DNA of 7,455 nt from Microcaldota archaeon (GTDB lineage: Archaea > Micrarchaeota > Micrarchaeia > Anstonellales > Anstonellaceae), in NCBI GenBank assembly GCA_026414325.1, contig JAOAJF010000030.1, positions 1 through 7,455 of the forward strand. Direction: 5' to 3'. Numbering within the stretch: the first letter of the stretch is position 1; every line of letters starts with the position of its first letter. Both the position numbers and the translations under genes were made by a program. The notes below the pieces were generated by a model, which saw only the letters and a list, made by a program, of their open reading frames with translations, was not told the DNA's origin and made no database searches. Of this stretch, positions 6,114 to 7,455 are shown one piece after another.

Positions 6114-6669
6114 AAACCATTTTTATATTATCAAATTTTTCTTTTTCTTTTCTCCATTTTTTGTTTTTTTCTAAATATAAATAAACTCCAGAGTGAGGAA
6201 CTCCCTCTATTAATTTAAAAATTGCTCTGGTAGCTACATCCAATGTTTCTAAACTTGCAATTATCCCGACTGTTGAGCCAAATACTGCGATATCGCACTC
6301 TCCTTCTTGTTCTAATATTTTTTTTGCTTTTCCTTTTTTACCTATGATTCTTCCTTTTAGTCTAACAAGTTGTTCTTTTGTTTTTGCATAATCTTTTAGC
6401 TCTATTAAATTAAAACCATAATTTTCGTTTTTTAGTTTTAAAGCTATAGATGGCTCAAAACCCCTCCCAATAGCTTTTATTACAGGAATAGAAAAAAATA
6501 CATCTACTGACGAGCCTTTTATTTGTACTTGGCCATCTACATTTACATAAAGTTTTACATTTAGATTTTTTTCTAAAAGATCTAGGGTAGAGTTTGCCTT
6601 GCCCTCTAAAATTGCAATTCTTTTTTGAGGTATTTTAACATATTGAACATCAATATCTTCTTCTACCAT
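6112..6669 (-). CDS. Archaeal dual-KH RNA-binding protein (Krr1/Pno1-like)
   Basis: Probable rRNA-processing or small-subunit assembly factor related to eukaryotic Pno1/Dim2. The ATG at 6669 gives 185 residues, the family's usual size; an in-frame TTG at 6678 adds only three. The first KH domain begins VKIPQKRIAILEGK (11-24), but its GxxG loop is degenerate, reading G-K-A-N (23-26). The linker has the hallmark AIGRGFEPSIALKL (66-79). The second KH domain has an intact loop in LKGRIIGKKGKAKKIL (104-119), followed by the family ending GVPHSGVYLYLEKNKKW (156-172). In other archaea this gene often sits next to the RIO1 kinase, aIF1A and topoisomerase VI genes. Only the latter neighbours are seen here. 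Confidence 0.9.
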   Translation of the reverse strand: MVEEDIDVQYVKIPQKRIAILEGKANSTLDLLEKNLNVKLYVNVDGQVQIKGSSVDVFFSIPVIKAIGRGFEPSIALKLKNENYGFNLIELKDYAKTKEQLVRLKGRIIGKKGKAKKILEQEGECDIAVFGSTVGIIASLETLDVATRAIFKLIEGVPHSGVYLYLEKNKKWRKEKEKFDNIKMV

Positions 6670-6757
6670 AGCGATCAATCTAAATTTTCAGAGTCAAGTC
6701 AATATCTTCATCTGGAAAACCATCTGCAGTCGTATTCTCATCAATTAAATAAAATAG
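6670..6757 (-). other. Leader of the KH gene with an acidic open frame
   Basis: No ATG-started gene of useful length is present. One minus-strand frame (6757-6680) reads a protein-like stretch, LIDENTTADGF then PDEDIDLTLKI, before a TAG, but it has no start codon and runs up into poly-T. A TATA-like TTTTATTTAA (6745-6754) could serve the KH gene, with a leader of roughly 50 bases. A 15-base stretch (6699-6713) is repeated with one mismatch at 6650-6664, inside the KH gene. Confidence 0.3.
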
Positions 6758-6777
6758 AAAAGAAAAAAATAAAAAAA
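6758..6777 (-). terminator. T-tract terminator after uS10
   Basis: Beginning nine bases after the uS10 stop, the minus strand reads T7-A-T7-C-T4. This is a strong archaeal-type T-tract terminator, without a hairpin, that would end the EF-1alpha/uS10 transcript. Confidence 0.65.
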
Positions 6778-6786
6778 TAGTGCTTT

Positions 6787-7092
6787 TTAGTGTAAGCTTA
6801 TTTTTACATGCAAACTATCTGGAACTTTTACTCGCATAATCTGTCGAAGAGTTCTTTCATCTCCTTCTATATCTATTACTCGTTTATGAAGTCTCATTTC
6901 CCAATGCTCGTAGGTGTCTGAACCATCCCCACATGGAGTTTTTCTTGTTGTTATAACCAATCGTCTTATTGGAAGATAGATTGGTCCAGAAATCTCCACG
7001 CCTGTTGCTTGAGCTATTTGTTTTATTTGCTGGCAGACTTCATCTACTTCTTTAGCAGATTTTCCTATTAGTTTGATGCGTGCTTTTCCCAA
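6787..7092 (-). CDS. rps10: Ribosomal protein uS10 (30S S10)
   Basis: Component of the small-subunit head. The 101 residues are typical of archaeal S10. Signatures include KIKLIG-type N-terminus (ARIKLIGKS, 4-12), ISGPIYLPIRRLVITTRKTP (34-53), the archaeal/eukaryotic block THE-like YEHWEMRLHKRVIDIEG (61-77), and LRQIMRVKVPDSLHVKISL (82-100). The start is TTG at 7092: TGA at 7101-7099 closes the frame upstream, and a GGTGAT Shine-Dalgarno lies five bases before the TTG. It follows EF-1alpha by 17 bases, as in the archaeal str-type operon where tuf precedes rps10. Confidence 0.97.
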   Translation of the reverse strand: MGKARIKLIGKSAKEVDEVCQQIKQIAQATGVEISGPIYLPIRRLVITTRKTPCGDGSDTYEHWEMRLHKRVIDIEGDERTLRQIMRVKVPDSLHVKISLH

Positions 7093-7097
7093 GTCTA

Positions 7098-7103
7098 ATC
7101 ACC
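7098..7103 (-). promoter_or_regulatory. Ribosome binding site fixing the uS10 TTG start
   Basis: GGTGAT is a perfect match to the last six bases of the archaeal consensus and lies five bases before the TTG at 7092. With the in-frame TGA overlapping it, this decides the non-ATG start of uS10. Confidence 0.75.
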
Positions 7104-7109
7104 AAAATT

Positions 7110-7455
7110 TTACAACTTCTTTGGAACTACGTCTAAAACTACTCCTGCAGCAACAGTTTGACCCATATCTCTAATTGCAAATCTTCCCAGGGCAGGAAAA
7201 TCAGAGAACTTTTCCACTACTACTGGTCTAGATGGTTTTATTCTCACTACTGCAATATCACCTGTTTTTATAAAGTCTGGATTTTGTTGAATTGTCTGCC
7301 CAGTTTTTGGGTCTTTCTTTTCTAAAAGTTCTATAAAGGTACAAGCAACTTGAGCAGTATGCATGTGAAAGACTGGAGTATAACCCTTTGCTATTGCTGT
7401 AGGATGATCAAGCACAACAATTTGGGCTTTAAATTCTTCTGCAACAGTTGGAGGA
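7110..7455 (-). CDS. tuf: Elongation factor 1-alpha, C-terminal part
   Basis: GTPase that brings aminoacyl-tRNA to the ribosome. The last 114 codons (domain III) are in the window; the gene continues beyond the right edge, so no start is seen. Recognisable blocks are PPTVAEEFKAQIVVLDHPTA at the edge, GYTPVFHMHTAQVACTF, the lysine-rich KKDPKTGQ turn, FIKTGDIAVVRIKPSRP, and the near-invariant LGRFAIRDMGQTVAAGVV. It ends in PKKL and TAA. The HMHTAQVACTF form is archaeal/eukaryotic EF-1alpha rather than bacterial EF-Tu. It is followed 17 bases later by uS10. Confidence 0.97.
   Translation of the reverse strand, partial: PPTVAEEFKAQIVVLDHPTAIAKGYTPVFHMHTAQVACTFIELLEKKDPKTGQTIQQNPDFIKTGDIAVVRIKPSRPVVVEKFSDFPALGRFAIRDMGQTVAAGVVLDVVPKKL

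Noticed and set aside
6680..6757. A small gene encoding the acidic peptide before the KH gene
   Set aside because: No start codon is available and its upstream codons are just the T-tract terminator, so it is recorded only as an observation.
1..7455. CRISPR arrays, insertion sequences, tRNA or rRNA genes
   Set aside because: No regularly spaced repeats, transposase motifs, terminal inverted repeats or cloverleaf-like sequences were seen; almost all of the window is coding.

Overview
This window is A+T-rich and unmistakably archaeal. It carries a type II methionine aminopeptidase, both subunits of DNA topoisomerase VI, an archaeal dual-KH RNA-binding protein, ribosomal protein uS10 and the C-terminus of elongation factor 1-alpha. 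Translation signals resemble the archaeal GGAGGTGAT Shine-Dalgarno, and TATA-like boxes and bare T-tract terminators are visible. The low GC content, tight packing, overlapping genes and two unfamiliar proteins suggest a small-genome lineage such as a DPANN archaeon. That last placement is inference.

Layout. On the + strand, map (63-956) overlaps nth, endonuclease III (937-1578), by 20 bases. Everything after that is on the - strand. Read in its transcribed direction from the right edge it runs: EF-1alpha (partial), uS10, a T-rich terminator, the KH protein, Top6B, Top6A, an unrecognised 423-residue helical protein, and a 130-residue DUF1699-like protein with a C-terminal helix-turn-helix. 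The + and - blocks meet tail to tail with no spacer at 1578/1579. Each appears to use T-tracts lying inside the other's coding end as its terminator.

How the genes fit together. EF-1alpha and uS10 are the end of a str-type translation operon. The KH protein (ribosome assembly) sits before top6B-top6A, an order known from other archaea. Top6B and Top6A form the A2B2 type IIB topoisomerase. MetAP and endonuclease III are ordinary housekeeping enzymes for protein maturation and base excision repair.

The most interesting points are two in-frame stop codons that look recent or erroneous. Top6B stops at 4440-4442, but its frame continues open for 22 very acidic codons to a second TAA that abuts the Top6A ATG. 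In map, the expected ATG (51) is followed at once by TAG (54), which forces a TTG start at 63. The pair of genes downstream of top6A is the best candidate for something undescribed: the 423-residue protein has a C-terminus that resembles the end of a TFIIB cyclin repeat, and it overlaps the DUF1699/HTH gene.
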